Of a DNA stretch of 64,000 nt, positions 50,491 to 62,789 are shown piece by piece. Source of the DNA: Astropecten irregularis (lineage: Eukaryota; Echinodermata; Asteroidea; Paxillosida; Astropectinidae); assembly GCA_963971285.1 (NCBI GenBank), contig OZ020253.1, positions 18,240,528 through 18,304,527 on the forward strand, given 5' to 3'. Numbering within the stretch: position 1 is the first letter of the stretch; each line of letters starts with the position of its first letter. The position numbers and the translations under genes were made by a program. Under the pieces are notes generated by a model. That model made no database searches. It had not been told where the DNA came from and saw nothing but the letters and a program-made list of their open reading frames with translations.

Positions 50491-51134
50491 CAACCCTAGG
50501 ACAAACTGAGTCCACTACCTCTGCAGTATTCCCGGCCTGCACATTGTCTAATGTTATTCTCTGTAAGACGTAAACCCTCGCTATCATTTTTGCCTGCGTA
50601 GTGGTCAAGTCATAAACATTTAAAAAAGGAATGCTTGTGTTTTCAGTTTTTCTTCTTGTTTTGTTTATTTTGTTTTAAAGCATGCATTTTTTAACCGGAG
50701 CTGGCTGCAATACAAGCAATTTAATACATGCATTATATAAGAACCAAATGTTTTGTATACAGATGTTGTGTTTCAGTAAAAAAAGAATCTCACAAAAAAG
50801 AAGAAGTAAAGTACCGTAAGTAAGAGTAAGTTAAATAGCCTATCGGTAGGTTTTAAGACAACTGCGTTGATCCCTGGCGGGTCAATGCAGTTTAAGCAAC
50901 GTAGGTAACGTGAAGAGGGAGGGGTTCTAGGTGGAGTTTGGCCCGACCCCCTTAAGGGGTCAGAGGTTAGGATGGTGAGTGATATGAGACCCTTGGATGG
51001 CCTGGGCTGTCACCTTGGAGGTGGGCTGAGATGGGGGAGGGAGGGACGTTCAGTCTGAGAGTGAGGGTCATGTTACTTGAACATGTTTGCCTTGTTACAC
51101 ATGCCAATTACCTATTGTCCTCCAATACGTTGTT

Positions 51135-51275
51135 GGGCCAATTTCACGAAGCACTAAGACTGATCTTAAGTATGAATTGATCCTAATTGCTAAGCAAAGT
51201 GCGATGTCGCAATACAAATCACTGTTGTGATGCTGACAACTCATCCGAGATTATCCTTAGTGTTTGGTGAAACCC
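51135..51275. mobile_element. Foldback element, GGCCRATTTCA family, copy 5
   Basis: GGGCCAATTTCACGAAGCAC then TAAGACTGAT at left; CTTAGTGTTTGGTGAAACCC at right. Inner repeats of the CTAAG type. Ends slightly diverged. Confidence 0.75.
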
Positions 51276-53078
51276 AGCACTGTGCCTATACGGGATGTAA
51301 CGCATTCAAATGTGAGTTTCTGCATGCACCCTTCAATATGAAATTACAGCACTTAAATTGTGGAGTCACTATATGAAGGCTCAATCTTAGAATGTCGTCA
51401 TAGAACAAGACAGGCCAATGTACCTTCATAAAGGGTACTCTCATTAGGAAAATCCCAGTCTCTGCACTCTCATTGGGAGGTCAGAGTGGGTCAGTGTAGT
51501 CAAGACAAGGTGCATGCCCTCTTGCGAAATTCAAGACACGATGGATAATAGATGGAACATTTGTAGCAAGGCAACGCCTTCATGGAAAGAGAAAGTAGGG
51601 GAGAGAGAGAAAGAAACGGTGTCCCCAGGACCTGGCAAAATGAGGCAGAAAGTCAATAATGGAATTGATTGTCGCAGGTTTCATTTTACAGCGGCGACGT
51701 AAAAGATTCCAGCCTCGGTCCTTTTTTGGGAGTGGCGACGGCTGTCACATCCACAGCTTGCCTTGCCGTCCGCCTTAAATTTGATATTAGCATGACAGGC
51801 AGACAGTGTCCATCCCTCCCCCCTCACCCTTCATAAATTCATACGTTATACGGCAAAATAGGTTAATAATTCACCTCCCTCGTTTAAAGGGTAGAGCAGG
51901 TAGCTGGCGATGACATACTCGATGGAACTACAGCCTGGGTAGTCCAAGGGTCTAGTGAGGTTGTATTAATGTAAGCGTAAGGTTTTCTTTCTTTTTTTAA
52001 AGTAAATAATGTAAAGTAACGAATCAGGCAGCTTAGGTTTATTAAAAAAAAAAAACTGAGAAATACACGGGGCAAGGTGGGGTGGGAGGATGGTGGTCTC
52101 GGGTTATAATCCGTGTCGTCATTAACTACTCAGCGCTCCCTGGTCCGACTCGGTGGACTGTTGCCCGACGGCTCCAGTCAAAAATGAAACAGCGTAAAGG
52201 CTATCATCGAATTCACCAATGAGTTATTCCATAAAATGTTTGAAAAACATGAAATAACATAATGAGTGTTGAATACGTAATTGGCAGGGTTTAACCATTT
52301 TTTGTATGGGTGTGCGTGTGTGTGTTGAGCATGTTGATATGTTTTGGGATGCAAGAGGGGTTGCGTGTGGGCGTGTTGGTGGGAATGTGTTGTCATTTGT
52401 GGGAGGGTATGTGTCACCGTGTGTGTCTTCAAGCGTGTGTGTGAGCGAGAGGTAGAGCTTGTTTATATTTGTCTTTGTCTTACTCAGGTGCAACTGTTTA
52501 TTGTAAAAAAAAAAAAAGGAAGAAGCTAAATAATGAAATGACATCCTTATGATTATGTTGTTGCCAAAATTAGCCATTTTTGATTCATTCTCACCCTTAA
52601 AGATAAAAAAGATGAAAATCCATACTTTTTTCTTGTGAAATTTAGATCAACTGAAATCGAAGATGTTATTATTACGTTGTTCGCGATGTGAAAGGCAGGG
52701 AATTTGGTATCGTTGTTGTTATTGTTACTATTTTTATTATCTTAATTAAAGAAGTCTCTTCTAGCTGGAACCATGATATTAGAGCAAAGTGGCTAGGCTG
52801 TTGTAAAAGCAGTTTATGTTCAGAGGCCACATTTTGTTTGTCTAAAATCGTTCAAATCTCCTGAATTGTCTCATGATTCATCAGACAAGAGGTAGATAGC
52901 ATCCCAGAGCCACTGGCGAGGCTTATCGCTAGTGTCTGTCAGTGGTGGTGATAGCATCTCAATATTTGGGATGTCCTTGTGTGATTTTCTCTCCACCTGA
53001 TGATGTTATTTGGATGAAAACTTCCATCGTGATGAGCCTTAATGATTAAAACTTTTCCTGTGGACAGGGGAATCATAT

Positions 53079-53308
53079 GGGTGTTTATGAAATGGAGGCT
53101 CAGGCTCCGTCTTAGGCTCTGGCTCCATTACGTGAATCCATTCTGAAATAATCAAAATAGAGCATTTTTGTTGCGATTCGGAAGTAGATTCTCTGGTTTG
53201 GAAAGGAAAACAGAGCTTCAGCTTCAATGAAAAACCACAACCTATATTTTCAGCATATGGATGTCAGAGCTGGGGTTGGAGCCTAAGCCTCCATTTCGTA
53301 AACGCTCC
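53079..53308 (+). mobile_element. GGCTC-arm foldback family, copy 3
   Basis: Left GGGTGTTTATGAAATGGAGG; right GCCTAAGCCTCCATTTCG then TAAACGCTCC. Uninterrupted reference for the nested copy at 55864-56224. Confidence 0.85.
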
Positions 53309-54342
53309 TAGTCTAGGGTGGCTTCTGGGCCTAAGCAGTCTGGCATTAGTTGCCATGTTTGTACGTGTTCATTCAGTTCATTCCTAGGAAGTTATCTAAG
53401 CTTGTCCTAGATAACTAGGAACTGCAACATCGTTGAATAGCATTAAGAGGACTACACACAGCTGTTTAATATGTTTATAGATGTAGCCTGAATTATCTGA
53501 ACCAGAATTAATTATCTCTTCACAAAAGGGGGAAATACATGTGATTCCATGTTGGTGTTGTCTGTGGATATCATGTAATGGGCAAGCATTAGTATTTTGA
53601 AATTTGAGCGTGGGGTCTGGTGCCCATGCAAGGATTTTGTATGATCTGTTGTGCAATCTTATGAGAATTTCACGGCCTGTTTGAGTATGAATCCTGCGAG
53701 GAAGATTTCATATAAACCAGAATCCTTGCCTCCCCCCTTTAAAGCCTTCTCCCGGGGGCCAAACAAGTACCTGGCTCTCTGGTTATGTTAAGGGGAAGGG
53801 TGGGATTCGGTTGACTTACTTTCTTGCAGGTCAAACTGGACAGCAATCTCCGTGGTTGCGCAGCACCACGTTACGAGTTGTCCCCATAGGATTGAGCTGA
53901 CAATCCAGGTCGACCGAATAAATATTCCCTATTCATCTTATGGATTGGTGAGGTTGGAAAGAAGGCTAGTAAAAGAAAACAGAAAGAAGAGTCTGTCTTG
54001 GGACCAAGTCTCACAGGCATATTCTGCTTGATGTGCATTCACGGGTCGATTGCTAAATCATATATCTGGTTCAAAGCCCTTCACAGATAAACTGCTTGAT
54101 GGAATCACTGCTTTCCCCCCCAATGACACAAAAATGTGTGTGGATTACATTAAAATTGTGTGTGATATGGATTCCTATTCTATGTTAGTTCTAGAAATGA
54201 CCCCCCCCCCCCCCATTGAGACTGAATAATTATAATTTATTTGTTCTGCATTTTTAAGGTCATTATTTTATGTTGAATTTTTCAGTGTAACTTCCATCCA
54301 AGCTCTAATCTTTTTAAGAGCCGAAGCCATGTTAAACTGGCG

Positions 54343-54660
54343 TTTAAAGGTATAATACATGATTGGTAAAGGTCATACTGTAGAATAGCACTCACACTTT
54401 GTTTAATGCAGCTTTATAGCGCTCCAATTTGAGCTCAATCTGACATCTGAGTCACGAGAAAAAACATAAAGATTGTTTTTCATCTTACCCTAAGATCAAA
54501 ACTGTTTTCGGTCTTTGTTCTGAAAATGTCTGGATAAAAATATACCATTTCAGGCAGAAATATTGTAACGATATGTCTCTACCAGCACCATCTTCATACC
54601 CTGAAAGTTATGTAAACATTTCTGTTTGGGTATGTTACCAATCCTGTACTGTGCCTTTAA
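54343..54660 (-). mobile_element. TTAA-flanked ~350-bp element, copy 3 (inverted, diverged)
   Basis: Reads as the reverse complement of the family: TTTCAGGCAGAAATATTGTA, ACCAGCACCATCTTCATACC, and an end in GTGCCTTTAA. One half is strongly diverged. Confidence 0.75.
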
Positions 54661-55237
54661 TGCGACTGTTTTTAAAAGAATTGGATAATGATTTCAATTT
54701 GTTTTGTTTAACTAGGGGCCAATTTGTTTGGAGATGCTGAAAAAGAGAAAATTGTGTCTCTAGTTCAGTTGAAGAGGGTCTAGAGCCAAATTTGGCACTG
54801 TGCACCAGTCTGTTCCTGAGAATATTTTGGTTCTTCTGCTGGCATACAATCTTTCCAATCCTGTTATAAATTGGTCCTTGGGTATAAAGTTGTTTTCTTA
54901 CATCCTCCCTGTTTCCCATAATGTTGGAAAGCAGAGGATGATATTCTTCACCGTCCAGGATTTTCCATACAGAAAGGGAATCTTTGAGCCTGGGAATTGG
55001 ATTGTTTTTATTTGTGACAAGAATGATTTTGGAGTAGTATTTGGTAAGGAAATGAAAGATGTTTGGATATGTCATAAATTTCGTGTTTGTTTTATGTGTG
55101 CTCTCTTCTTGCAATTCTTTCTCCTTAAAATCCCCTTTTATTGTGATTATGCAAAACAGTTCCATTGCCCTTTCTGACAATAGTTTCTTCAAAATAGTAT
55201 TATGTAATATGGCAACGATTTTATTACTTATTAACAT
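54635..55237 (-). other. Unrecognised 200-codon open frame in A+T-rich DNA
   Basis: Uninterrupted from ATG to stop on the minus strand, basic and Asn/Ser/Lys-rich, without a motif I can name with confidence. Its last six codons (GTVQDW) run into the end of the TTAA-flanked element at 54343-54660. The opposite strand is open for 125 codons too. It could be a remnant of a retroelement or chance; I do not assign a function. Confidence 0.2.
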
Positions 55238-55863
55238 TTTCTAGGTCATTGAAAATGACCCAATATATGTCTTCTATGTTTGTGAAAAGTTGTTGTTTTT
55301 TCCTTTTTTAAAATTTCTTGCATACAATTTTTGTATCTGATGTCGAGAATATTTTTTTGCTAAGTTAAGTATTTTGTGTGAATAAGGTAAATTTTTTGGG
55401 GCCACCATATTGTAATAAACTTGCTATTTTTAGGCTAAGGATATTTAATATATTGTAAAAGTTGAAAAATATCCAACTATGTGTATTAAAAATATGCACA
55501 TGTATTTGTAAGTATTATTAAAACTAAGAGTAATGTACTAAGTAAGTATACGATTATTAAGTAATGTAATACTAAGTAAGAGTAATGTATACATTAAAAG
55601 TAAGTTTAAGTATTGAACCAATTAAACAGTAAGGTAACATGATATTACATTTGGTGTATTTTGTGCTTTCTTGGAAGGTTTTTTGAGTGACCGTAATAAT
55701 GAATTATTTGGAATTGGGACCACGACTACTCTGAGCTAACAATTTCTTTACCCCCACCATTTCTTATTTTCCAAATTTTACCAATTGAAAGAGATCATTC
55801 CCAGTTTATCTGTATTCATATTATTATTTCAATGTCTTATTATCATCACGGGGGCCAGTGTAA

Positions 55864-56224
55864 GGGCATTTTCGGAACGGAGGCTCAGGCTACGGCTCAC
55901 ATTTCGTTAATCCATTCTGAAATAACTGGTATCAAATTAGAGGCTTTTTTTCTGCGGTTCTGAATTAGATTCTCTAATTTTAAAAGAAAAACAGAGCTTC
56001 AGCTTTAATGAAAAACGACAACCTATATTTTCAGCATATGGATGTCAAAGCTGGAGCCTGAGCCGTAGGCCGTGTCCAAATTCTCTGGTTGCGACCGCAA
56101 ATAACACACAAGTCTATGGAAATGGCTGCAGTCACTGGCTAGTGGCTGCCATAGGTACATGCGTAATTTGCAGCCGCAGCCAGAGAATTGGGACACGGCC
56201 TTAGCCTCCGTTTCGTAAACGCCC
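55864..56224 (+). mobile_element. GGCTC-arm foldback family, copy 4 (carries nested element)
   Basis: Left GGGCATTTTCGGAACGGAGG; right CCTCCGTTTCGTAAACGCCC. The right GAGCC arm is interrupted at 56068-56200 by a separate palindromic element. Confidence 0.85.
56068..56200. mobile_element. Short palindromic element nested in GGCTC-arm copy
   Basis: 133-bp element with inverted ends GGCCGTGTCCAAATTCTCTG and CAGAGAATTGGGACACGGCC. Flanked by GTA (56065-56067) and TTA (56201-56203) where copy 53079-53308 has a single TAA, consistent with a 3-bp TWA-type duplication as made by PIF/Harbinger transposases. Confidence 0.8.
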
Positions 56225-56383
56225 TATTTACCATTTGGGTATATCGCCCTCTTGAGTTTGGCCTCGGTCTGACGTGTCACCATGGAGATTCTCCTATGCA
56301 TTGTGGGAAAGAAAAGTTTGAAGCTGTGCCCACGCACACATGTAAAGTTTATATTCGCCAGGAATTGTTGGCTTACAGCACTG

Positions 56384-56710
56384 TTAAATGTGATATCATA
56401 CTTAAGGGTTTTTGTCAAAGAAATGCAGAAGATACAGTAATTGTCATCTGTCAAATTTCCAGTCCCACACTGTGCCCTCTTATTGTGAAAACAGTGAAAA
56501 ACGCCCACAGTATTTCTTTAGTCTTTTCACCGTTAATTTTTTTTTATCTTTAAAAGATCCAAAATAAGATAAGTCATTAGTTTTACTCTTTTTCTGGATA
56601 AAAGCAGCATTTCAGGCAGAAAAATGTTGATGGTATATGTTTATACCACCACCATCTTCATACCATGTAAGTTATAGGTAAATTTCTGTTTCGGTATGTT
56701 ATACCTTTAA
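56384..56710 (-). mobile_element. TTAA-flanked ~350-bp element, copy 4 (inverted)
   Basis: Reverse orientation; contains the CACTGTGCCCTCTTATTG, GTGAAAACAGTGAAAAACGC and CACCACCATCTTCATACC blocks and ends CCTTTAA. It sits only about 40 bp from the next copy, in opposite orientation. Confidence 0.82.
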
Positions 56711-56748
56711 CGGTCATAATGGATTAAGAACCAAAATCGAGACTCTCG

Positions 56749-57126
56749 TTAAAGATAGTATCATACTTGGTAAGAAACCAAAACAGAAATGTTCACAGAT
56801 TTACGTACATGTATAACTTTCAGGGAATAAAGATGGTGGTGGACCTGGTGGTAGAAACAAACCGTTAAGATTTTCCGCTTAAAATGGTGTATTTATCCAG
56901 AAATTAGTTTCAAAAAACACGACCGAAAATCTGTTTGATCTTTTAAAAGATCAAAAACAAAAGAGAAAAGGCTTAAGAAATACTGTGGCTGTTTTTCACT
57001 GTTTTCACAAAAAGTGGGCACCATATGGGACTGGGTAACAGATGACTGTTACTGTATCTGTCTTGATATTTGTACCCATGAATCTGTATTTCTTTGATAA
57101 AAACCAAAGTATGATATTACCTTTAA
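56749..57126 (+). mobile_element. TTAA-flanked ~350-bp element, copy 5
   Basis: Full-length copy between TTAA at 56749-56752 and 57123-57126. Inverted ends and the central GATCTTTTAAAAGATC palindrome are present. Confidence 0.88.
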
Positions 57127-57769
57127 GTCCGAATGCATTTTGTTAGCCTATTTCACGCGAGAATGGCAACTCATCACGAAGCTACATGCCATTAGAAATA
57201 TTGCATGCAAACAACAGTACTAGTATTAAGCCAAAGCAGAATTCGACCCTGCCCCTTTTGAGAAATATTGCATGTGTTCTAGAAACCTTCACGTCAGTAA
57301 CCCTACACCTGGACACATAAGACCTTAATGCTAACTGAAATTTCAGGTATTTTCTTCCGTGGGAGGGAAATTGCCATGACATTTACAGATACTGTAATAG
57401 TTCCTTGAAAGTAGCGTCACGCGAGAGCACAGAATCAACACAGGTGGCTGTTATTGGTAGGGGTGGACGAGCTGGTCCCTCAATCATGCACCGTTCGTCA
57501 ACCCTTATAGTACCCTCAGAGATCCTTGAAGTGCCCCTTCAAGGGTCTCGACACCCGAGTATTGTCCAGGTAACAGGTGAAATAAATTAGCCTTTTTGTG
57601 TCATCTACTTTGTGTAAGCTACAAGGGTTGGATCGATATGCATCTAATCGCCAAACTGCCTGACTTTGGTACGCCCATAAAACAAAATGTATATCCGGCG
57701 CATCTTGTGGACTACATATTTGATGAGACAATCGGAATGTGCATCATTATTTATTGTACGAATTCGTTT

Positions 57770-57944
57770 TTAAAGGTAACATCTTTAAAAGATGGTTTTA
57801 CAATTTTCTGGATAAATTTCAGGCAGAAAAGTTTTAACACAGGTATGTTTCTACCATCACCATCTTTACATCCTGTATAGGTTATAGGTAAATCGGTGAA
57901 GATTTCTGTTTGGGTATGTTACCAAAGTATGATAGTACCTTTAT
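57770..57944 (-). mobile_element. TTAA-flanked element, copy 6 (internally deleted)
   Basis: Both ends of the family are present (TTAAAGGTAAC at left, CCAAAGTATGATAGTACCTT at right) but about half the interior is missing, leaving 175 bp. Confidence 0.8.
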
Positions 57945-58742
57945 AAAGTTAAAGTGATTGGGTACCCAAGACTAATTATTTTGGTTTTTGGTGGTGTTGT
58001 TTGCTGCAGTAATACGTTTGCAGCTGCTGCAGGTGCAATTTCAGGTGTTGCAGGTGCTGTTGTTGCTCTTGTGAAGTGTTTGATGATCTGTTATTATTGG
58101 TGTTTGCGTTTGCCAATAAAGGCAAGTTGTTTGTGACATTGCTTTAATATAAATATTTGATGCAATGTGTGTGCGTGCATGAAGCAAGGATACATTCGTT
58201 TAAATCTCATTTTACACCACTTACACTGTGTTCCACGTGGGATTATTAGGCCTGTGTGTCATGAGCTGGCATGTAATTGTGATGTAGAACGGCTAAAGTA
58301 TGAAAATGATGGCGAATTGGCGATCCTTGTCCAATTTATAGGCATTGCAGACCTGACACCGCAACACTTGGATGAAGCTCGCATTAATGCAAATTACAGG
58401 TGTCAGCTATTGGAATGAGCTAGCTAGAAAAGAGGAATGATGTGTGTCATGTTCCTCTTTTGAAGCTGGAGGCAAATCTGAAAATGCTCCCTAATACCAT
58501 AAACAGCACTCTACAGCAACCCCAACTTTGCGTGCACAAATCAATCGGGTAACTGCTCTCAGTTACCCTAGATGACATCACAGTTTTGCTCATGAATATG
58601 GAAACTCTAATTAGCATACAAACCCCAAAAACCTGTTGTTAACCCCGAAACAGTGTGAGTAAGTGGGTAAAATCACAGGCCCCATAAAACAGTTGCTTTT
58701 TGGCACATGTTCAAGCCATAATATTCCTATTGCAGAGACCCT

Positions 58743-59099
58743 TTAAAGGTATAGTATCATACTTTGGTAAGAAACCAAAGCAGAAATCTTCACAGATTTA
58801 CCTTTATTTTACAGGGTATAAAGATTGTGATGGTAGAAACATATCATTAACGTTTTTCTGCCTAAAATGCTGTTTTTATCCAGAAAAGAGTAAAAACCAT
58901 TGACCAAATTTATCTTTTAAAGATCAAAAATGAAAGAGAAAAATACTTAAGAATACTGTGGCCGTTTTCACTGTTTTCTCAAAAAGTGGGCACCGTATGT
59001 GATTGAAATATTCACAGATGACTGTTACTGTATCTTCCTTGATAATTTTGCCCATGAATCTGCATTTCTGTGACAAAAACCAAAGTATGATCCCTTTAA
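58743..59099 (+). mobile_element. TTAA-flanked ~350-bp element, copy 7
   Basis: TTAA at both edges, left end TATAGTATCATACTTTGG, right end CCAAAGTATGATCCCTTTAA. Confidence 0.87.
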
Positions 59100-59478
59100 A
59101 TTATGCACCATTGTCGAAGGCATTTTGTTTCTTTTCGTTCGCAATGCAACGTCCCCGGTGTGTGATTCTATCCCTTAATTTATGTTTTGCCTTCTTACTT
59201 TGGTTGAAATTCAGTCAGTCTCTATCCCGTTTGATTTCATCTGTAAATTTGATTATTTGATAGTACATGTGTACCGTGTACCAATGAACATTATTGCTAT
59301 TAGTTCCTCCATTACAGTCCTTCATCTGCATTTCCTTCTTTCCTGTTGGGTTTAAATTCATTCATATATTTTTATCCCGTTTGATATTTTTATCTTTGAA
59401 TGTGATTATTGAAAGTGCATTATGTATCACTGAATAATACCTTGCTGTAGTTCGTTCGTCTATTGGTTAAATTCTGTC

Positions 59479-59824
59479 AGGTAGTATTATACTTTGGTAA
59501 GAAACCAAAACAGAAATGTTCACAGATTTACGTTTAACTTACAGGGTATGAAGATGGTGGTAGTAGAAACATACCGTTAAAAATTCTTCTCCTGAAATGG
59601 TGTATTTATCCAGAAATTAGTAAAACAACGACCGAAAATCTTTTTGATCTTTAAAAGATAAAAAATAAAAGAGAAAATACTTAAGAAATACTGTGGCTGT
59701 TTTCAACGTTATCTCAAAAAGTGGGACTGAAATTTTCACAGATGACTGTTACTGTATCTGTCTTGATATTTTTTTCCCCATTAATTTGAACCATGATAAA
59801 AACCAAAGTATGATATTACCTTTA
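59479..59824 (+). mobile_element. TTAA-type ~350-bp element, copy 8
   Basis: Same interior and ends (GGTAGTATTATACTTTGG / CCAAAGTATGATATTACC); the flanking TTAA is lost on both sides. Confidence 0.85.
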
Positions 59825-60709
59825 CAATGTCTCATGACTTATTCCTAGGCTGTTCGTATTGCCCGGCAGCTCATTGCAATAATGGATGCAGGCCATTGTG
59901 TACCCCTTCATTTTCATGCAGCAAATCATAACATCAGAAATCAATTTCCCTCAAAGGTTCTTGTTATATACCCGCTTGGTTGTTGACCAGTTCTTGCACT
60001 GTTTGTGGGTAAGCCAACGACCGCACAGACTCGCTATGGGTATTCCTTTATATCATCTCGCTTTGTTGTTGAGAAATAAATTGTGCGTAGCCAAGGTTAC
60101 AAATCTAGTGATAATGCATTTGGTGGCTCGCGTGCAATTAACAGTCTGCGCGCTTGCAACTAAAAATAACTTGTATTTGGCCATGCATGTTGAAATGGAA
60201 GCATTAGGCCTATAGATTATGAAATCGCAGCGTAATGTGCCCAATGGACTATATTGATAGTAATTACATGTTTATACACAGCATCATGCAATCCGTCATG
60301 GGCGCACTTTTCTTCCTTCAAAGGTAGAGTGGACAAGTTGACCTGTAATTTTGAGAAAACGGATTTTTATTTGAGCTGCTTTGATCTCATTGAGCTGATG
60401 TAATCTGACCTGAGCTGAGCTTATCGGATCATGGGTCAATTACATTGAGCTACACATCACACATGCGCAGAAGGTCGCTAGGGTGAAATCAGTCCATCTT
60501 AATTGCTCAAACAGGATTACTGGCCAGAATTGTTCATGTGATCGTTTGTTGCTTCTGACTTATATTGGTATAGTCTTTATATAGCTATTGTTTATGTATT
60601 AATTACACTTACTTTGAGTTTTGGTTGAATACTGATTTAATTTCTCAGTGTCTTTTTTTTCCTTTAGCAAATTTGTTTGCGGAATTTGCCGGCTTTGACT
60701 CAAAATCAT

Positions 60710-60936
60710 CAGAGGCCAACTTCATAGAGCTGCTTAAGCACAAAACTTGCTGAAGCATGAAAAGTAGTGATCAAACAGGATTACCGACCAAATTGTCCTG
60801 TGATGGGTATAGCTTTTGACTTACGGTATTCGGCCATTGTTTGCTGAGCATAACATTCACAAGGAGTTTTGGCTGGCATACTGATTTTATTTACCGTGGT
60901 TTTTGGTGATTAAGCAGCTCTATGAAATTGGCCACT
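60710..60936. mobile_element. Foldback element, GGCCRATTTCA family, copy 6
   Basis: CAGAGGCCAACTTCATAGAG at left, CTCTATGAAATTGGCCACTG at right; stem continues with CTGCTTAA / TTAAGCAG. Confidence 0.85.
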
Positions 60937-61490
60937 GAACTGATCAGAAATTGACCGATATCTGATTTCTCCCGGTCTGATAACCTGATCTGACCTTTCC
61001 TATAACTTGATAACTCTTTCATCCGATTCGATATATCAGACACTGAAGCCTTTGATGCATGATAACGGACCGGGAAATGCAATTGCAACGGGGTTTTATG
61101 GCAGGAAACTGCACAAGCGTTTCAGGCATTCAGTCGGCGGGAGCGTGACGGGAAGTCCCTGATGGGATAACGCTGAGATTGGCGTAGAAGGTTGGAGGGG
61201 GGATTCGATCATACTTTCCGACCCTTCAACATCGTCTTAAACAAATTCATGCTTTCGGGGACAGGAGGTATTCCATAGCATGTGACCTGCTATAGCTTAA
61301 GCGGAGTCCCATTGTGCTGCGAAGACATAAAAAGAGTTTCGCTTCTTACGGCATGACAAACATTGACCATGTTTGTGATATAGTTGTTAGTGAACATTCA
61401 CTGTCATTTTCTGTATGAATTATCATAACCACGCTGAGAATTGTATTTTATTGTATACAACTCTTGTGCTCTACAAATGCATTCCTCTAT

Positions 61491-61694
61491 GGGCGTTTAC
61501 GAAACGGAGGCTCAGGCTCAGTCTCAGGCTCTAGCTCTGACATCCATATGCTGAAAATATAGGTTGTGGTTTTTCATTGAAGCTGAAGCTCTGTTTTCCT
61601 TTTCAAACCAGAGAATCTACATCAGAACTGCGACCAAAAGCCTCTATTTTGATACCCGTTGAAATGGTGCCTGAGCCTCCGTTTCGTAACGCCC
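61491..61694 (-). mobile_element. GGCTC-arm foldback family, copy 5 (inverted)
   Basis: GGGCGTTTACGAAACGGAGG at left, CCTCCGTTTCGTAACGCCC at right. The interior is in the opposite orientation to copy 1 (TGAAGCTGAAGCTCTGTTTT). Confidence 0.87.
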
Positions 61695-62730
61695 TTTAAG
61701 AGCATGTCTCCGCATCAGCACTGTAGCGATGCATGACTGGGGAAATATATTTGAGTCGGAAGGAAGTAAAAGGTCGGAAATGAAGTAAAAATGAAACATG
61801 CTGCTTTTTTGAAGTTTCTCTTTCCCGAGTAGAAATTACGGATTCAGTGTGCAAGTTTGTCCTTTCGGCCATCTGTATACATATGGACTTCATCTTTACT
61901 AAGTCTGTCCCCGTTTCCCGGAGCCAAAGATCCATGCTGAAAACTGAATCGTCCTTCCATTTGACATTTTGAGAAAAAAAATGCGTCCCAACAGACAAGC
62001 TTCGTTTTTGTGGACAGGTGAAAGGATGAATAATGATTCATCTCTCATGAATGTTTATATTTGCACTAGAAAAGCTATAGGGCTGTCAAACATTGGGAAG
62101 TCTAGAGTGGGATTATCATTATTACATGATGGGGGATTTTAAACCCGGTGTGCCAAACGAACGTTGGTGTTTACGGCTTACTACTTGCGAAACACTCGAC
62201 CGGAAAGGAAGTTATAACACTTTAATCTCATCAGAAAGAGAAGAATGTCTTTGACATGGAAGTCCACGAACATATAGTGACATATACTAAGACTCGGAGG
62301 TTCGCATGATGCTAAGGACGTGTATGAGAGGTTCAATGTATTACATACATTATGTCTGCTCTGGACATAATATTGTACTATAGTTTGGTACTAACATGCG
62401 ATATTGTGCTAGATATACGGCCACTGCAGCGATGAGTTAAACATTTTTAATTGCAGAACCCCAAAGAGTACCAGATGGGTACAATGCATAGTTCAATCGA
62501 CTATTGCTGCATAAATTCAAAACAGTGGACGTTATGCTTTTGTTTGAAATCCTCGTCAAATGGAAGTCTTAGTGAAACTTGAAATCTACTTGATCAGCTA
62601 TAAAGGCCTAACATGTATTGTAAAATGCTTTGATTCAATCGGCAGTTGGTGAGATCAACCATTACCCATGAAGTGAAAAGTGTATTTCTTGCATGCAAAA
62701 CAGCGCATTGAAAACGCAAGTGACCTCAGT

Positions 62731-62789
62731 CACGTGACGTCATTTTGAAGGGGGCGCCCTCTCGTGGAGGCCATTGGTCATTGGTCAAT
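62731..62789. promoter_or_regulatory. E-box/CRE and CCAAT motif cluster
   Basis: CACGTGACGTCA (62731-62742) overlaps a CACGTG E-box with a CRE-like GTGACGTCA. GCGCCCTCTCGTGG follows at 62754-62767, and two ATTGG (inverted CCAAT) boxes lie 7 bp apart at 62773 and 62780. This is typical proximal-promoter content, but no gene is recognised next to it. Confidence 0.35.

Larger units (their letters stand above)
50491..54342. other. Gene-free stretch with foldback elements
   Basis: Contains a foldback (51135-51275), a G/T-rich stretch at 52310-52445, a GGCTC-arm copy (53079-53308) and a small hairpin at about 53385-53419 (AGTTATCTA / TAGATAACT). No coding gene recognised. Confidence 0.7.

Noticed and set aside
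57954..58418. Ala/Val-rich 60-codon frame and the following 83-codon frame
   Set aside because: Ala run comes from GCTGCAGGTG-type simple repetition; neither frame has a recognisable domain or splice context.
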